Assembly: GCF_009183415.1 (NCBI RefSeq) | Contig: NZ_WEHU01000020.1 | Location: 21,344 to 85,343, forward strand | Length of the DNA stretch: 64,000 bases | Direction of reading: 5' to 3' | Source: Bacillus sp. B1-b2 | GTDB lineage: Bacteria > Bacillota > Bacilli > Bacillales > Cytobacillaceae | In this document: piece by piece, positions 1-8,835 of the stretch | Layout: each line of letters begins with the position of its first letter | How positions within the stretch are numbered: the stretch's first letter is position 1 | Made by a program: the position numbers and the translations under genes | The notes under the pieces: model-generated | The model's input: only the letters and a program-made list of their open reading frames with translations | Database searches by the model: none | Told to the model about the DNA's origin: nothing

Positions 1-481
1 CTTCCACTGTATCAAACCCTTGTTCTTGTAGGAGATAAGCAAGTGATTTTGTAAATAAGCCAATTCCTCTTCCTTCATGGTTAGCTAGATAGAATAATGC
101 TCCGCTACCATTTTTCACAATCATACGCATGGATTCTTTCAATTGAAAGCCACAATCACATCTTTTACTTCCAAATATATCTCCTGTATGACAAATACTA
201 TGCATACGTATTAGTGTCTCTTCTGCATTTTTAAAGTCACCATAAACAAGAACAGAAGATTGCTGATAATCTGCTAAATGTAAAGATGGTAAAGATTGAA
301 GCAATTCTTCCTTCGTTTTTGTTTTATCTATTTCAAGCCATGTATACCATTGGAAGGTTACTACTTCCTCGTCTAACTGCACGGGTAGTTTTATGGGACC
401 AACCAAACTTAAATTTTGTTCTTCATTATAAGAAATAATTTGTATTTTATCTTGAAGAAGATTGATTACATTTTGTTCCAT
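1..481 (-). CDS. GTP cyclohydrolase II-like protein, C-terminus cut by window edge
   Basis: I translated this by hand because the gene runs off the left edge; about 160 N-terminal residues are present. The motif [18 protein letters not shown] carries the three zinc cysteines of RibA-type GTP cyclohydrolase II, and [10 protein letters not shown] follows where classical RibA has HRQEGRGIGL. The family opens the GTP imidazole ring and releases formate, the first step of riboflavin synthesis. Roughly 85 residues precede the core and there is no DHBP synthase domain, unlike the fused RibBA of most bacilli. ATG at 479-481 has an AAAGGAG ribosome site. The changed residues before EGRG could mean altered activity. 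The upstream region holds HxlR-type and Fur-like sites, which suggests a regulated accessory copy; that is inference. Confidence 0.8.
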   Translation of the reverse strand, partial: MEQNVINLLQDKIQIISYNEEQNLSLVGPIKLPVQLDEEVVTFQWYTWLEIDKTKTKEELLQSLPSLHLADYQQSSVLVYGDFKNAEETLIRMHSICHTGDIFGSKRCDCGFQLKESMRMIVKNGSGALFYLANHEGRGIGLFTKSLAYLLQEQGFDTVE

Positions 482-536
482 TATAAAATCTCCTTTATAC
501 GTTTACTGTACTTACACATTATTTATAATAGTTAAC

Positions 537-549
537 TTACTATATGTAA
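537..549. promoter_or_regulatory. TTAC-N5-GTAA inverted repeat, HxlR/DUF24 (CatR/YodB)-type operator
   Basis: CTTAC-TATAT-GTAAG is a perfect inverted repeat. It fits the TTAC-N5-GTAA pattern known for the quinone- and redox-sensing HxlR-family regulators CatR and YodB of B. subtilis. It lies just downstream of a candidate minus-strand promoter for the RibA-like gene, so it is placed for repression. The regulator is not in the window. Confidence 0.45.
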
Positions 550-552
550 GTA

Positions 553-581
553 AGTTTATTATGATAATGAAATAACGTCAA
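553..581 (-). promoter_or_regulatory. Candidate sigma-A promoter of the RibA-like gene
   Basis: On the minus strand TTGACG (576-581) is followed after 17 bases by TAAACT (553-558). The spacer contains TCATTATC, one half of a Fur-type sequence. The -35 is good and the -10 only fair. Confidence 0.4.
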
Positions 582-659
582 GTAATGCGTTTGCTCCGAT
601 ATTTTATTGATAATTCTCATTGAATTACTCACCTTTAGTTAGCTTAATGACTAATTAAG

Positions 660-674
660 TGATAATAGTTATCA
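660..674. promoter_or_regulatory. Fur-like box
   Basis: TGATAATAGTTATCA matches the 7-1-7 Fur consensus TGATAATNATTATCA at all but one position. Two more GATAAT hexamers lie at about 563 and 610, between it and the RibA-like gene. No promoter is visible directly at 660-674, so the target is uncertain. Confidence 0.4.
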
Positions 675-749
675 TAAATCAAAAATGGCCTTAGTACAAT
701 CTCCTAAAAATACCCTAAGTTCCTTTCCGTACACCTTTTCTTAAGCTAA

Positions 750-778
750 TTGATTTTCACACAAAATTAATATATAAT
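750..778 (+). promoter_or_regulatory. Sigma-A promoter of the TetR gene
   Basis: TTGATT (750-755), a 17-base spacer and TATAAT (773-778). Transcription should begin near 785, inside the first of the two palindromes. Confidence 0.75.
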
Positions 779-779
779 T

Positions 780-823
780 TGACTACCTAGTCAGAAATAC
801 AAAATTTATTGACTATTCAGTCA
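780..823. promoter_or_regulatory. Two palindromic operators, probable TetR autoregulation
   Basis: TGACTACCTAGTCA (780-793) and TGACTATTCAGTCA (810-823) are two copies of the same TGACTA-N2-tAGTCA palindrome, 30 bases apart start to start, about three helical turns. They cover the start site and leader of the adjacent TetR-family gene. Self-repression is the simplest reading. Confidence 0.7.
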
Positions 824-859
824 TAAGATAACTCTTCCTACGAATCAGGAGGTTTACAC

Positions 860-1735
860 GTGAAGGAAAAAGAAAAAGTAATCATAGATTCTGCATTGAA
901 GTTTTTTGCCCAAAAAGGGTACTCTTCCACTTCAGTCCAAGAAATTGCTAATGATTGTGGTATTTCCAAAGGAGCATTTTATTTATATTTTAAATCAAAA
1001 GACTCTCTACTATATACTATCATGCATTATTTTTATGAAGAAGTTGTGAGTGCCTTTAAGGACATAGCAGAAAAAGAATCAACACCTAGGCAAAAAATGA
1101 TAGAACAAATGACTTTTATGCTAGATCATTCTTTAAAACACAAAGATGTTATTATTATGCAAACAAGAGAACAAGCTATTCCTTTAAATGATTCCATTAA
1201 ACAATTAATTGTGCAAATGCAAACAGAGCTACAGCAAAATACCATTAAAACCATCTATGAGATATATGGTGATGATAGTCAAAAATATCTTTATGATCTA
1301 TTAATTATACAAGAAGGTCTTTTTCATTCTTTTTTAAAAACACTTTTCTTAAATCAAGCAATGGTAACAACTCAAGCAGCAGCAGAATATATTCTTAAAA
1401 GACTGGATTCCATGTATCTCGATATTAAAGAATCCAAGGAAGAGCCTTTAGTATCTAACCAGTTTTTATCTCAATTAATGAGAAAACCCAAAATTAATTT
1501 TATGGAACATAATAATGAAAAAATAATAATTACCATTGATACCATTCGTAGTAAATTGGAGTACTCAGCCAATAAAGAGGATCTTGAGGTAAGTTTAGAT
1601 GTACTACTAGAAGAAGTAAGAAACACGGAACCACGATTACCTATTATTAAAGGCATGTTATCCAACTTACATGAACACAAGGCTTCAAGAGAAGAACAAA
1701 AACTTATTGCTGATTTTTATCATATTTCTATCTGA
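860..1735 (+). CDS. TetR/AcrR family transcriptional regulator, YerO-like
   Basis: The N-terminal 55 residues form a standard TetR helix-turn-helix, with SVQEIANDCGISKGAFY and then YFKSKDSL. The remaining 230 residues are an all-helical ligand-binding and dimer domain. At 291 residues it is longer than most TetR proteins (about 190-220) and close to B. subtilis YerO, which sits beside the RND transporter gene swrC. No transporter follows here. The start is GTG at 860 with AGGAGG at 847-852. A clean promoter and two palindromes lie just upstream, so autorepression is likely. The next gene, a K+ channel, is over 200 bases away with its own -10 element, so the target genes cannot be read from the neighbourhood. 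Confidence 0.85.
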   Translation: MKEKEKVIIDSALKFFAQKGYSSTSVQEIANDCGISKGAFYLYFKSKDSLLYTIMHYFYEEVVSAFKDIAEKESTPRQKMIEQMTFMLDHSLKHKDVIIMQTREQAIPLNDSIKQLIVQMQTELQQNTIKTIYEIYGDDSQKYLYDLLIIQEGLFHSFLKTLFLNQAMVTTQAAAEYILKRLDSMYLDIKESKEEPLVSNQFLSQLMRKPKINFMEHNNEKIIITIDTIRSKLEYSANKEDLEVSLDVLLEEVRNTEPRLPIIKGMLSNLHEHKASREEQKLIADFYHISI

Positions 1736-1926
1736 ACATAATTCCAGACATAAAATAGACGCTTTTACGCTTTATTTCACTTACCATCTAAGCATAAACA
1801 GATATGTCAACAGAGCTTCCCATACATAAAGAAAACAAAAGCAATCTGTACAAGCTTAATGCAACTCCACATTAGAAGATTTTTAAACCCTTAAAACTGT
1901 ATTGCTGATAGCCTTCCACTTTATTG

Positions 1927-1953
1927 ACTTTCATTCCTTATGAAAGTTTTTTT
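1927..1953 (+). terminator. Rho-independent terminator after the TetR gene
   Basis: ACTTTCAT / ATGAAAGT stem of 8 bp with a 5-base loop, followed by a run of seven T. It ends just before the -10 element of the following gene. Confidence 0.6.
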
Positions 1954-1997
1954 ATTTGTCTATAATGGTACTATTCAAACTTTACGGGGGGTTAAAT

Positions 1998-2987
1998 TTG
2001 CCTAATTCTATGCTCTCTAGATTTCTACGTTTACCTCTAAGCCTTAGAATACTGTCTATTTCATTAATAATAATTTCTACATTTGGACTTGCTATTAGTG
2101 TCATTGAACCAGAGCAGTTTCCTACATTATTTGAGGGAATTTGGTGGGCTATCATCACTACATCAACAGTTGGATATGGCGACTATGCTCCAACAACAGT
2201 GTTCGGAAGAATTACTGGAATCTTACTCATATTAACAGGAGTAGGCTTTCTATCCACCTACTTAGTTACGCTAGCAACAGCTGCTGTCGCAAAGCAAAAT
2301 GCTTACCTAGAAGGAAAGGCTACATTTAAAGGAATAAATCATGTTATTATAATCGGATGGAATGAGCGTTCTCGTACATTAATTCACTCAATGAGAAAAG
2401 AAAGAAACTCCTTCCCCATTACTTTAATCGATGACTCTCTAGCCAATAACCCTATTCCAGAATCCATTCACTTTATAAAAGGAAATTCTAACTTAGATGA
2501 AGTGCTTATAAAAGCAAATATAACATCTGCTAGCAAAGTCATTATTACTGCGGATCAAGGAAAGGAAGAACTACAAGCAGACATGCATTCCATACTAAGC
2601 CTTCTTGCTATAAAAGGATTGAATCCCTCAGTACCTTGTATTATTGAAATCTTAACAGATGAACAAGTTTCTAATGCCAGTAGAGCTGGAGCAGATGAGA
2701 TTGTTCAAACTAATAGTCTAACTAGCTTTGTAATGCTTAGTAGCTTGAATTCTCAGGATGCTATGATTGCCTTTTTAGAACTTCTTAAGCACTTGAAAGA
2801 GAAGAACTTACGTTTCCTACCAGTTGAGGATTACGCAATAGATTCCATGGATTTTATGACGGTAGGAGCCTACTTACTAGCAGAGGGAAAAATATTGATG
2901 GGGATAAAAAGGGGAGAGCATAGCTATCTTAATCCAGGTCCAACTTTTTCCATAGAAAAACAGGATGAACTAATCATTATTTCTTAG
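1998..2987 (+). CDS. yugO: YugO-like potassium channel with RCK (TrkA-N) domain
   Basis: Two transmembrane segments (about 15-38 and 70-95) flank a pore helix and the K+ selectivity filter TVGYGD at residues 57-62. A cytoplasmic RCK/TrkA-N domain beginning HVIIIGWNERS and a TrkA-C-like tail follow. This is the architecture of YugO, the B. subtilis channel used in electrical signalling within biofilms. An in-frame TTG at 1956 would add 14 residues but overlaps a TATAAT (1961-1966). GGGGGG at 1986-1991 places the start at TTG 1998. An mstX gene, which precedes yugO in B. subtilis, is not present. The pgi-yugJ-yuzA-yugI genes nearby support the yug-region assignment. Confidence 0.85.
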   Translation: MPNSMLSRFLRLPLSLRILSISLIIISTFGLAISVIEPEQFPTLFEGIWWAIITTSTVGYGDYAPTTVFGRITGILLILTGVGFLSTYLVTLATAAVAKQNAYLEGKATFKGINHVIIIGWNERSRTLIHSMRKERNSFPITLIDDSLANNPIPESIHFIKGNSNLDEVLIKANITSASKVIITADQGKEELQADMHSILSLLAIKGLNPSVPCIIEILTDEQVSNASRAGADEIVQTNSLTSFVMLSSLNSQDAMIAFLELLKHLKEKNLRFLPVEDYAIDSMDFMTVGAYLLAEGKILMGIKRGEHSYLNPGPTFSIEKQDELIIIS

Positions 2988-3185
2988 GTGAGAGGGAGAG
3001 ATATACCTAAAAAGGCAGTCTCGAATACCAATCATGTCCCATTTATTCTAATAGATGTTTAATTATATAGGATTCAAACCAACAAAACCTGACTATTAGG
3101 CGCAAGAATCATTTAAAAAACACCTTATAGTTCAGGTTTTCCATTTACTTATAATACTGATGTTCTATCCTTTAATGAAAGACTC

Positions 3186-3518
3186 TTATACTTCTAAGTA
3201 TTTTTTACAATTCTCAACACATTGTGTACAGATTTCTGCACAATATTGGCAATGTTTATGATCGTGTTTCTTACATTCCTTTGCACAGTCTTCGCATACA
3301 GCTATACATATTTTAGCTAATTCTTTCGCATAAAGTGATTTTCGAATAATAGCTTGTTCTAAATGGCTGCAAATCTCTACACATTCTCTATCTAAATAAA
3401 TACAGTCTAACATCCTACCTACATGCTCTTCTGCTAAGCATTCATTCATACAATGATTTGCAACAATCATACATTCTTGTAATGATTTAATAACTAATTG
3501 TTCTTTTTCCACTAACAT
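3186..3518 (-). CDS. Cys-rich four-helix copper storage protein, Csp3/YhjQ-like (DUF326)
   Basis: About 110 residues with 15 cysteines spaced i, i+3/i+4 along predicted helices, for example CIAVCEDCAKEC and CQYCAEICTQC. There is a His-rich HDHKH turn. This pattern is that of cytosolic Csp3 proteins, four-helix bundles whose inward-facing thiols store many Cu(I) ions; B. subtilis YhjQ is the family example. There is no signal peptide, so it should stay in the cytosol. TTG at 3524 overlaps the ribosome site, and ATG at 3518 behind GAGGTGG is the better start. It stands alone. Copper binding is inferred from the cysteine pattern. Confidence 0.8.
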   Translation of the reverse strand: MLVEKEQLVIKSLQECMIVANHCMNECLAEEHVGRMLDCIYLDRECVEICSHLEQAIIRKSLYAKELAKICIAVCEDCAKECKKHDHKHCQYCAEICTQCVENCKKYLEV

Positions 3519-3605
3519 CTTCAATCCACCTCTTTCTACAGCTTTCCTTTCTCTTTATTTATCCTATTTCTAAAGCTTCAAACATGTAAGTAAGAAATGA
3601 AATAT

Positions 3606-3638
3606 AAAGAGCATAGTATCATGGATACTATGCTCTTT
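3606..3638 (-). terminator. Strong hairpin terminator of pgi
   Basis: A perfect 15-bp inverted repeat with a 3-base loop lies 13 bases after the pgi stop codon. The arms start with AAAG and end with CTTT. Confidence 0.8.
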
Positions 3639-3650
3639 GGGCTTACAATT

Positions 3651-4997
3651 TTATAGGCGACTTTCTAATTCTGCTTTTTTCTCTTCAAAGCCTGGTTTAC
3701 CAAGTAAAGCAAACATATTTACTTTATATGCCTCAACTCCTGGTTGATCAAATGGGTTTACTCCTAATAGATATCCACTCACTGCACAAGCTTTTTCGAA
3801 GAAATACACTAAATAACCAAAAGTATATTCATTCATTTCTGGAATAGTAACAACTAAATTTGGTACTCCTCCATCTGTATGTGCAAGTAGAGTTCCTTCA
3901 AATGCTTTGTTATTTACAAAATCTACTGTTTTACCAGCTAGGTAGTTTAAACCATCTAAATCATTTTCTTCTGCTTCAATTACTAGCTCATGACGAGGCT
4001 TGTCTACTTTTACGATTGTTTCAAATAGATCACGACGTCCTTCTTGAACATATTGTCCTAAAGAGTGTAAGTCTGTTGAGAAGTTAGCAGAAGACGGATA
4101 AATACCTTTTTGGTCTTTTCCTTCACTTTCTCCAAATAACTGTTTCCACCATTCAGAGAAATATTGAAGACCTGGCTCATAATTGATAAGCATTTCAATT
4201 GTTTTACCTTTATTATAAAGAACATTACGAACTGCTGCATATTGATAAGCGATATTATCTTTTAGCTCTGAAGTACCAAAATCTGTGCGAGCAGCTGCTG
4301 CGCCTTCCATCATTGTAGTAATATCTGCACCACTAACTGCAATTGGTAATAAACCTACAGGAGTTAGAACAGAGTAACGACCACCAACATCATCTGGAAT
4401 GACAAATGATTCATAGCCTTCTTCTGTTGCTAGTGTTTTTAGTGCACCTCTTGCTTTGTCTGTTGTTGCATAAATTCTCGTACGAGCTTCTTCCACACCG
4501 TATTTTTGTTCTAATAATTTGCGGAAAACTCGGAAAGCGATTGCAGGTTCAGTAGTAGTACCAGATTTAGAGATAACATTAATAGAGAAATCCTTATCTC
4601 CTAGGAAATCAATAACATCAGTCATATAAGTAGAACTAATATCTTTACCAATGAAAATAATTTGTGGAGTTTTTCTCTTTTCTTTTGACAAGCTATTGTA
4701 AAAGCTGTGATTTAGCATTTCAATTGCTGCACGAGCTCCTAGATAAGAACCACCAATACCAATAACTAATAAAACTTCTGAATCACTTTTTATTTTTTCT
4801 GCTGCTTTTAAAATTCTTGAAAATTCTTCTTTATCATAATCTACAGGAAGGTCAATCCATCCAAGAAAGTCGTTCCCTTGTCCTGTTTTCTCATGTAGGG
4901 AATGATGCGCAACTTTTACTGCATCTTCTAAATATGTAATTTCGTGTTCTCCAAAAAAGCTAAGTGCCTTTGAGTAATCAAAACGAACGTGTGTCAT
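3651..4997 (-). CDS. pgi: Glucose-6-phosphate isomerase
   Basis: Interconverts glucose 6-phosphate and fructose 6-phosphate in glycolysis and gluconeogenesis. The 448 residues match the short bacillary Pgi (about 450), not the 550-residue enteric form. Both SIS halves are visible. The first has [15 protein letters not shown], and [14 protein letters not shown] carries the phosphate-binding SGTTTE loop. The family signature region [13 protein letters not shown] and a C-terminal NPFDQPGVE also fit. The start ATG has GGAGGATC seven bases upstream. It is a single-gene unit ending in a strong hairpin. B. subtilis pgi lies in the same yug neighbourhood. Confidence 0.97.
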   Translation of the reverse strand: MTHVRFDYSKALSFFGEHEITYLEDAVKVAHHSLHEKTGQGNDFLGWIDLPVDYDKEEFSRILKAAEKIKSDSEVLLVIGIGGSYLGARAAIEMLNHSFYNSLSKEKRKTPQIIFIGKDISSTYMTDVIDFLGDKDFSINVISKSGTTTEPAIAFRVFRKLLEQKYGVEEARTRIYATTDKARGALKTLATEEGYESFVIPDDVGGRYSVLTPVGLLPIAVSGADITTMMEGAAAARTDFGTSELKDNIAYQYAAVRNVLYNKGKTIEMLINYEPGLQYFSEWWKQLFGESEGKDQKGIYPSSANFSTDLHSLGQYVQEGRRDLFETIVKVDKPRHELVIEAEENDLDGLNYLAGKTVDFVNNKAFEGTLLAHTDGGVPNLVVTIPEMNEYTFGYLVYFFEKACAVSGYLLGVNPFDQPGVEAYKVNMFALLGKPGFEEKKAELESRL

Positions 4998-5167
4998 AAA
5001 TGATCCTCCATACTTATATTTATTTATGTTTCAATTACACTTTATCGAATGTGGGAAAAGTAATCAAGAAAGAACTTCATTGAAAACGTATACATTTTTG
5101 TTTTTTTCATATTTTGTTCAAGTATTTTTCTATCTTTCTTGTTTTTCAAGTGAATTGTATTAAAAAA

Positions 5168-5199
5168 TGCACGATTATCTCCTAAGAAACAATCGTGCA
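5168..5199 (-). terminator. Terminator of the butanol dehydrogenase gene
   Basis: TGCACGATT / AATCGTGCA stem, followed on the minus strand by a T-rich tract (ATTTTTTAAT). Confidence 0.75.
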
Positions 5200-5215
5200 T
5201 TCTCTAAGTATTCTA

Positions 5216-6379
5216 TTATAGAGATGCTTTATATATCTCCAAGACATCTTTTTCATTTAGTATTTTAAATCTTCCAAAATCACCATTCATCATTGCTTTT
5301 TCTACCATTAATTCCAATTTGCTATCATCAATATCATAATCTGCTAAACGGGAAGGAGCTCCTAATTCATTCCAAAACTCTCTTAACGTATTGATTCCTT
5401 CTAAACCTACTTCTTCTGCAGACTTTCCTTCTGGATCTATTCCAAACACTCTTACAGCTAATTGTTTAAATCGTTCTGGTTTTACAGAAAGATTATGCTT
5501 CATCCAATTAGGGAAGAGAATAGCTAATCCGCCACCATGCGGAATATCATAAACCGCTGATACAGCATGCTCGATATTATGTGTTGCCCAGTCTCCCTGA
5601 TATCCCATATTAACCATTCCATTTAAAGCCATTGTACCACTATAAAGGATAGCTGCTCTGTACTCATAGTTCTCCAGATCGTTTACTAATTTAGGACCAA
5701 ATTCCATAACTGTTTTCAATACTGATTCACACATATAATCTTGAAGCTCAGTGTTTTCTGTTAAATGGAAATAATGTTCTAATACATGTGACATCATGTC
5801 TACAATGCCATAAATGGTTTGATCTTTTGGTACTGAATATGTATTTTCAGGATCAAGAATAGAAAAGACTGGGAATGTAAATGGACTTCCCCATCCTACT
5901 TTTTCTTGTGTTTCCCAATTTGTAATAACAGATCCAGCGTTCATTTCAGAACCAGTTGCTGCTAATGTTAGAATAGTACCAAATGGTAGTGCATCTGTTA
6001 CTGGGGCTTTTTTCGTAATAAACTCCCAAGGGTTTCCTTCGTATTTAGCACCAGCTGCAATTGCTTTCGTACAGTCAATAACACTTCCGCCACCCACTGC
6101 TAAAATAAAGTGAATTCCTTCCTTCTTACAAATATCAACACCACGTTGCACAGAAGTTAGACGAGGATTTGGTTCTACACCAGATAATTCAAAAACTTCC
6201 TTATTTCCTTCTTTTAATAGCTGCATTACGTTATCATATAGGCCATTTCGCTTGATACTTCCGCCACCATATACAACTAGTATCTTATCACCAACATTTG
6301 CTAACTGAACCTTTAATTGCTCTAATTGTCCTTTTCCAAAAATTAGCTTTGTTGGATTATAAAAAACAAAGTTATCCAA
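5216..6379 (-). CDS. yugJ: Iron-containing alcohol dehydrogenase, NADH-dependent butanol dehydrogenase-like
   Basis: A group III (iron-type) alcohol dehydrogenase of 387 residues, the length of YugJ/YugK and clostridial BdhA. The N-terminal Rossmann domain has [11 protein letters not shown] and the NAD-binding [14 protein letters not shown]. Metal ligands lie in the helical domain: D and H in [15 protein letters not shown], and the two histidines spanning [21 protein letters not shown]. It probably reduces or oxidises short-chain aldehydes or alcohols. The start is TTG at 6377-6379 behind GGGAGG. It sits between pgi and yuzA as in the yug cluster, where B. subtilis has two paralogues; only one is present here. 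Confidence 0.85.
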   Translation of the reverse strand: MDNFVFYNPTKLIFGKGQLEQLKVQLANVGDKILVVYGGGSIKRNGLYDNVMQLLKEGNKEVFELSGVEPNPRLTSVQRGVDICKKEGIHFILAVGGGSVIDCTKAIAAGAKYEGNPWEFITKKAPVTDALPFGTILTLAATGSEMNAGSVITNWETQEKVGWGSPFTFPVFSILDPENTYSVPKDQTIYGIVDMMSHVLEHYFHLTENTELQDYMCESVLKTVMEFGPKLVNDLENYEYRAAILYSGTMALNGMVNMGYQGDWATHNIEHAVSAVYDIPHGGGLAILFPNWMKHNLSVKPERFKQLAVRVFGIDPEGKSAEEVGLEGINTLREFWNELGAPSRLADYDIDDSKLELMVEKAMMNGDFGRFKILNEKDVLEIYKASL

Positions 6380-6585
6380 TATTATTTCCTCCCTATTAAT
6401 CAGTTCTTTTTAATTCCTATTCTGCCTTATTATTAATCAAAGTGTCACGAAAATCAAAGAATTGACCTTCAAACAAAAGTAGTATGTGCAAATATTTAAT
6501 TGTTTAGAAAGAGTAAGATTAGGAAGGTATAATTTTTAATGGATATCACAAGCTATTAAAGATTCTACTATAAGGAGGAAGAGAA

Positions 6586-6819
6586 ATGAGCGCAATCCAA
6601 AGAATTGCATTAGTTTTAACAATAGTAGGAGCAATAAACTGGGGACTAATTGGATTCTTTCAATTTGATCTAGTAGCAGCGATCTTTGGTGGGCAAGGTG
6701 CTGCACTTTCTAGAATCATTTATGGTCTTGTAGGAATCGCAGGAATAATTAACCTTGGTCTACTATTCAAGCCGAGCACTGCAGTTGCAAGAGAGCCTGA
6801 ACCTCGAACAACTCGATAA
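6586..6819 (+). CDS. yuzA: Small DUF378 membrane protein
   Basis: 77 residues with two hydrophobic helices (about 5-30 and 40-62) joined by a short GG-containing loop, and a charged C-terminal tail. The INWGL motif in the first helix is typical of DUF378/YuzA. The function of the family is unknown. Start ATG has AAGGAGGAAGAG upstream. It is a single-gene unit with its own terminator, in the same place as yuzA beside yugI in B. subtilis. A TATAAT lies near 6526, but a matching -35 was not convincing. Confidence 0.85.
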   Translation: MSAIQRIALVLTIVGAINWGLIGFFQFDLVAAIFGGQGAALSRIIYGLVGIAGIINLGLLFKPSTAVAREPEPRTTR

Positions 6820-6831
6820 TTCAAAACAAGA

Positions 6832-6892
6832 AAGATATAAAGCTGGCTTGAGAGCATAGAACTCTTTTGTCAGCTTATATCTTTATTTTTTT
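6832..6892 (+). terminator. Terminator of yuzA
   Basis: An imperfect stem (AAGATATAaAGCTG against CAGCTTATATCTT) with a long loop is followed by ATTTTTTT. Confidence 0.65.
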
Positions 6893-6951
6893 ACACATTA
6901 TGTCGTTCCCTTTCTTTTGAATTCATTAATATTTATCTATACACGTAAAAA

Positions 6952-6983
6952 AAGCATAATCGCTTAGAAAGGCGATTATGCTT
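6952..6983 (-). terminator. Terminator of yugI
   Basis: AAGCATAATCGC / GCGATTATGCTT, 12 bp perfect with an 8-base loop, followed on the minus strand by a T run. Confidence 0.8.
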
Positions 6984-7002
6984 CTTTTACTAGTAACCAA
7001 TA

Positions 7003-7407
7003 TTATTTATTGATTAAGTCATTACGATTAGATTGTTCAATCCACTCTTGTAGCTTATCTTTTAAAGTGTTGAAGCCTTGCGTGTTGTCAGCTTCTACTA
7101 CTTGTGGAGCTGGACGTTTTGCACGAGGCTTTTTAGCTTTTGGTGCTTCTGTTTGTACAGGTGCTTCTTCAGTAGCACGAATAGAAAGACCAATTTTTCC
7201 AGCAGCTTCGTCAATAGAAAGAACTTTAACGTTTACTTCGTCTCCAACTTTTAAAAACTCATTGATATCTTTTACAAAACCATGTGTTACTTCTGATATA
7301 TGAACTAAACCTTGCGTATTTTCGTCTAAAGAAACAAACGCTCCATAAGGCTGAATTCCAGTAACCTTTCCTGTAATAACACTTCCAACTTCGATTTTAT
7401 CTGACAT
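7003..7407 (-). CDS. yugI: S1-domain RNA-binding general stress protein 13
   Basis: 134 residues. An S1 domain spans about residues 5-75 (GSVITGKVTGIQPYGAFVSL, then GLVHISE), followed by a basic Lys/Arg/Pro linker (KAKKPRAKRPAP) and a short acidic/amphipathic tail. This is the arrangement of YugI/GSP13, a ribosome-associated S1 protein induced by stress in B. subtilis. It probably binds RNA or the 30S subunit through the S1 fold. The gene is single and ends in a terminator. No sigma-B promoter was recognised upstream. Confidence 0.9.
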   Translation of the reverse strand: MSDKIEVGSVITGKVTGIQPYGAFVSLDENTQGLVHISEVTHGFVKDINEFLKVGDEVNVKVLSIDEAAGKIGLSIRATEEAPVQTEAPKAKKPRAKRPAPQVVEADNTQGFNTLKDKLQEWIEQSNRNDLINK

Positions 7408-7546
7408 GAGAACACTCCTAATTTATGATTGTAATTTTCCTTTTATATGCATTATAAGATTATACCATATATTTAGCCTTTTTACAAAGTAATTATTCCT
7501 TATGCACAATATTGGCTTAATGTTCCATCACAAAACAATTAAAAAA

Positions 7547-7567
7547 GACCACTTTTTATAAGCGGTC
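7547..7567 (-). terminator. Terminator of alaR-alaT
   Basis: On the minus strand GACCGCTT / AAGTGGTC with one G-U pair and a 5-base loop, followed by TTTTTT. Confidence 0.7.
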
Positions 7568-7662
7568 CTAGTCAATATTCATCATGTATAAATGATTTAT
7601 TATTTTTAAAGGGAGTATAAATAATTATCCAACCACTAAACCTGGTAATCAAAATCTATGAT

Positions 7663-8835
7663 TTATTTCTGATGCTTTTCTACAAATCGTTTCATTCGCT
7701 TCATTGCTTCTTGAAGTTGTTCTAAGGAAGATGCGTAAGAACAGCGAACATGACCTTCTCCACTTTCACCAAAAACACTTCCTGGTACTACAGCTACTCT
7801 TTCTTCTTTCAATAAGTTTTCCGCGAATTCCTCAGCAGTCATACCTGTTGATGTAATGTTTGGGAATGCATAAAAAGCTCCTCCAGGCAAATGACAGGTT
7901 AATCCCATATCATTCAAGGATTGTACGATATAGTTTCGTCTGCGGCGATAGCTTTTCTTCATTTCTTCCACGTCGTTTTCTCCGCTTCTTAGCGCTTCTA
8001 AGCCAGCATATTGTGCCATAGTAGGTGCACACATTAAGCTATATTGATGAATCTTCAGCATTGCTTGAATAAGTTCATCAGGTGCACATACAAATCCTAG
8101 ACGCCATCCTGTCATAGCAAAGCCTTTTGAAAATCCAGAAATTAAAATAGTTCGATTCCAAGCTCCGTCAATAGCAGCTGTACTTGTATATTCTTCGTCA
8201 TAACACAGCTCTGCATATATTTCATCTGAAATAATAAGTATGTCATGCTTTTTAGCTACAGTAATCACTGCCTCTAGTTCTTCCTTAGACAGTGTAGTAC
8301 CAGTTGGATTATTTGGTGAGCAAATCATTATTGCTTTTGTTTTTTCTGTTATCACTTCTTCTATCTGATTTGGTTGAATTTTAAAGTCATTTTCTTTTAG
8401 ACTTTGTACAGGAATTGGATTACCACCTGCTAGCGTTACTAATGGTGCATATGATACAAAGCAAGGCTCTACAACAATTACTTCTTCACCTAAATTCAAA
8501 ATAGCTCTTAAAGCGATATCAATTGCCTGACTAGCTCCAACTGTTACAATGATTTCAGAAGTAGGTTTATAAGAAACCGTAAATCTTTTTTTCATATATT
8601 GAGCAATTTCTTCTCTCAATTCTATAAGACCAGGATTTGCCGTATAGGAGGTATACCCTTGTTCTAAAGAAAGAATTGCTGCTTCTCTCGCAGACCAGCT
8701 CGTTACAAAATCTGGTTCACCAACACCTAAAGAAATGACACCTTCCATTCCTGATGCTAAATCAAAGAATCTTCTAATCCCTGATGGTTTCATTTCTTCT
8801 ACTTTTTTTGCAATATAACTCTTTGTTTGATTCAT
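7663..8835 (-). CDS. alaT: Alanine transaminase, class I/II PLP aminotransferase
   Basis: 390 residues of fold-type I aminotransferase. Landmarks are GVGEPDF near the N-terminus, CSPNNPTGTTLS (cofactor and substrate contact), SDEIYAEL (Asp for the pyridine nitrogen) and SGFSKGFAMTGWRLG, where the lysine of SK forms the Schiff base. B. subtilis AlaT (YugH) makes alanine from pyruvate and is paired with the Lrp-type regulator AlaR, as here. The start overlaps the alaR stop by one base (TAATG), so the two are translationally coupled. The exact substrate is inferred from the operon. Confidence 0.9.
   Translation of the reverse strand: MNQTKSYIAKKVEEMKPSGIRRFFDLASGMEGVISLGVGEPDFVTSWSAREAAILSLEQGYTSYTANPGLIELREEIAQYMKKRFTVSYKPTSEIIVTVGASQAIDIALRAILNLGEEVIVVEPCFVSYAPLVTLAGGNPIPVQSLKENDFKIQPNQIEEVITEKTKAIMICSPNNPTGTTLSKEELEAVITVAKKHDILIISDEIYAELCYDEEYTSTAAIDGAWNRTILISGFSKGFAMTGWRLGFVCAPDELIQAMLKIHQYSLMCAPTMAQYAGLEALRSGENDVEEMKKSYRRRRNYIVQSLNDMGLTCHLPGGAFYAFPNITSTGMTAEEFAENLLKEERVAVVPGSVFGESGEGHVRCSYASSLEQLQEAMKRMKRFVEKHQK

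Noticed and set aside
1471..1680. Antisense ORF inside the TetR gene
   Set aside because: It is a shadow of the coding frame with no ribosome site.
6481..6540. Sigma-B promoter before yuzA (GTTTAG ... AGGTAT)
   Set aside because: The spacing is 17 bases, beyond the usual 12-15, and the -10 is imperfect.
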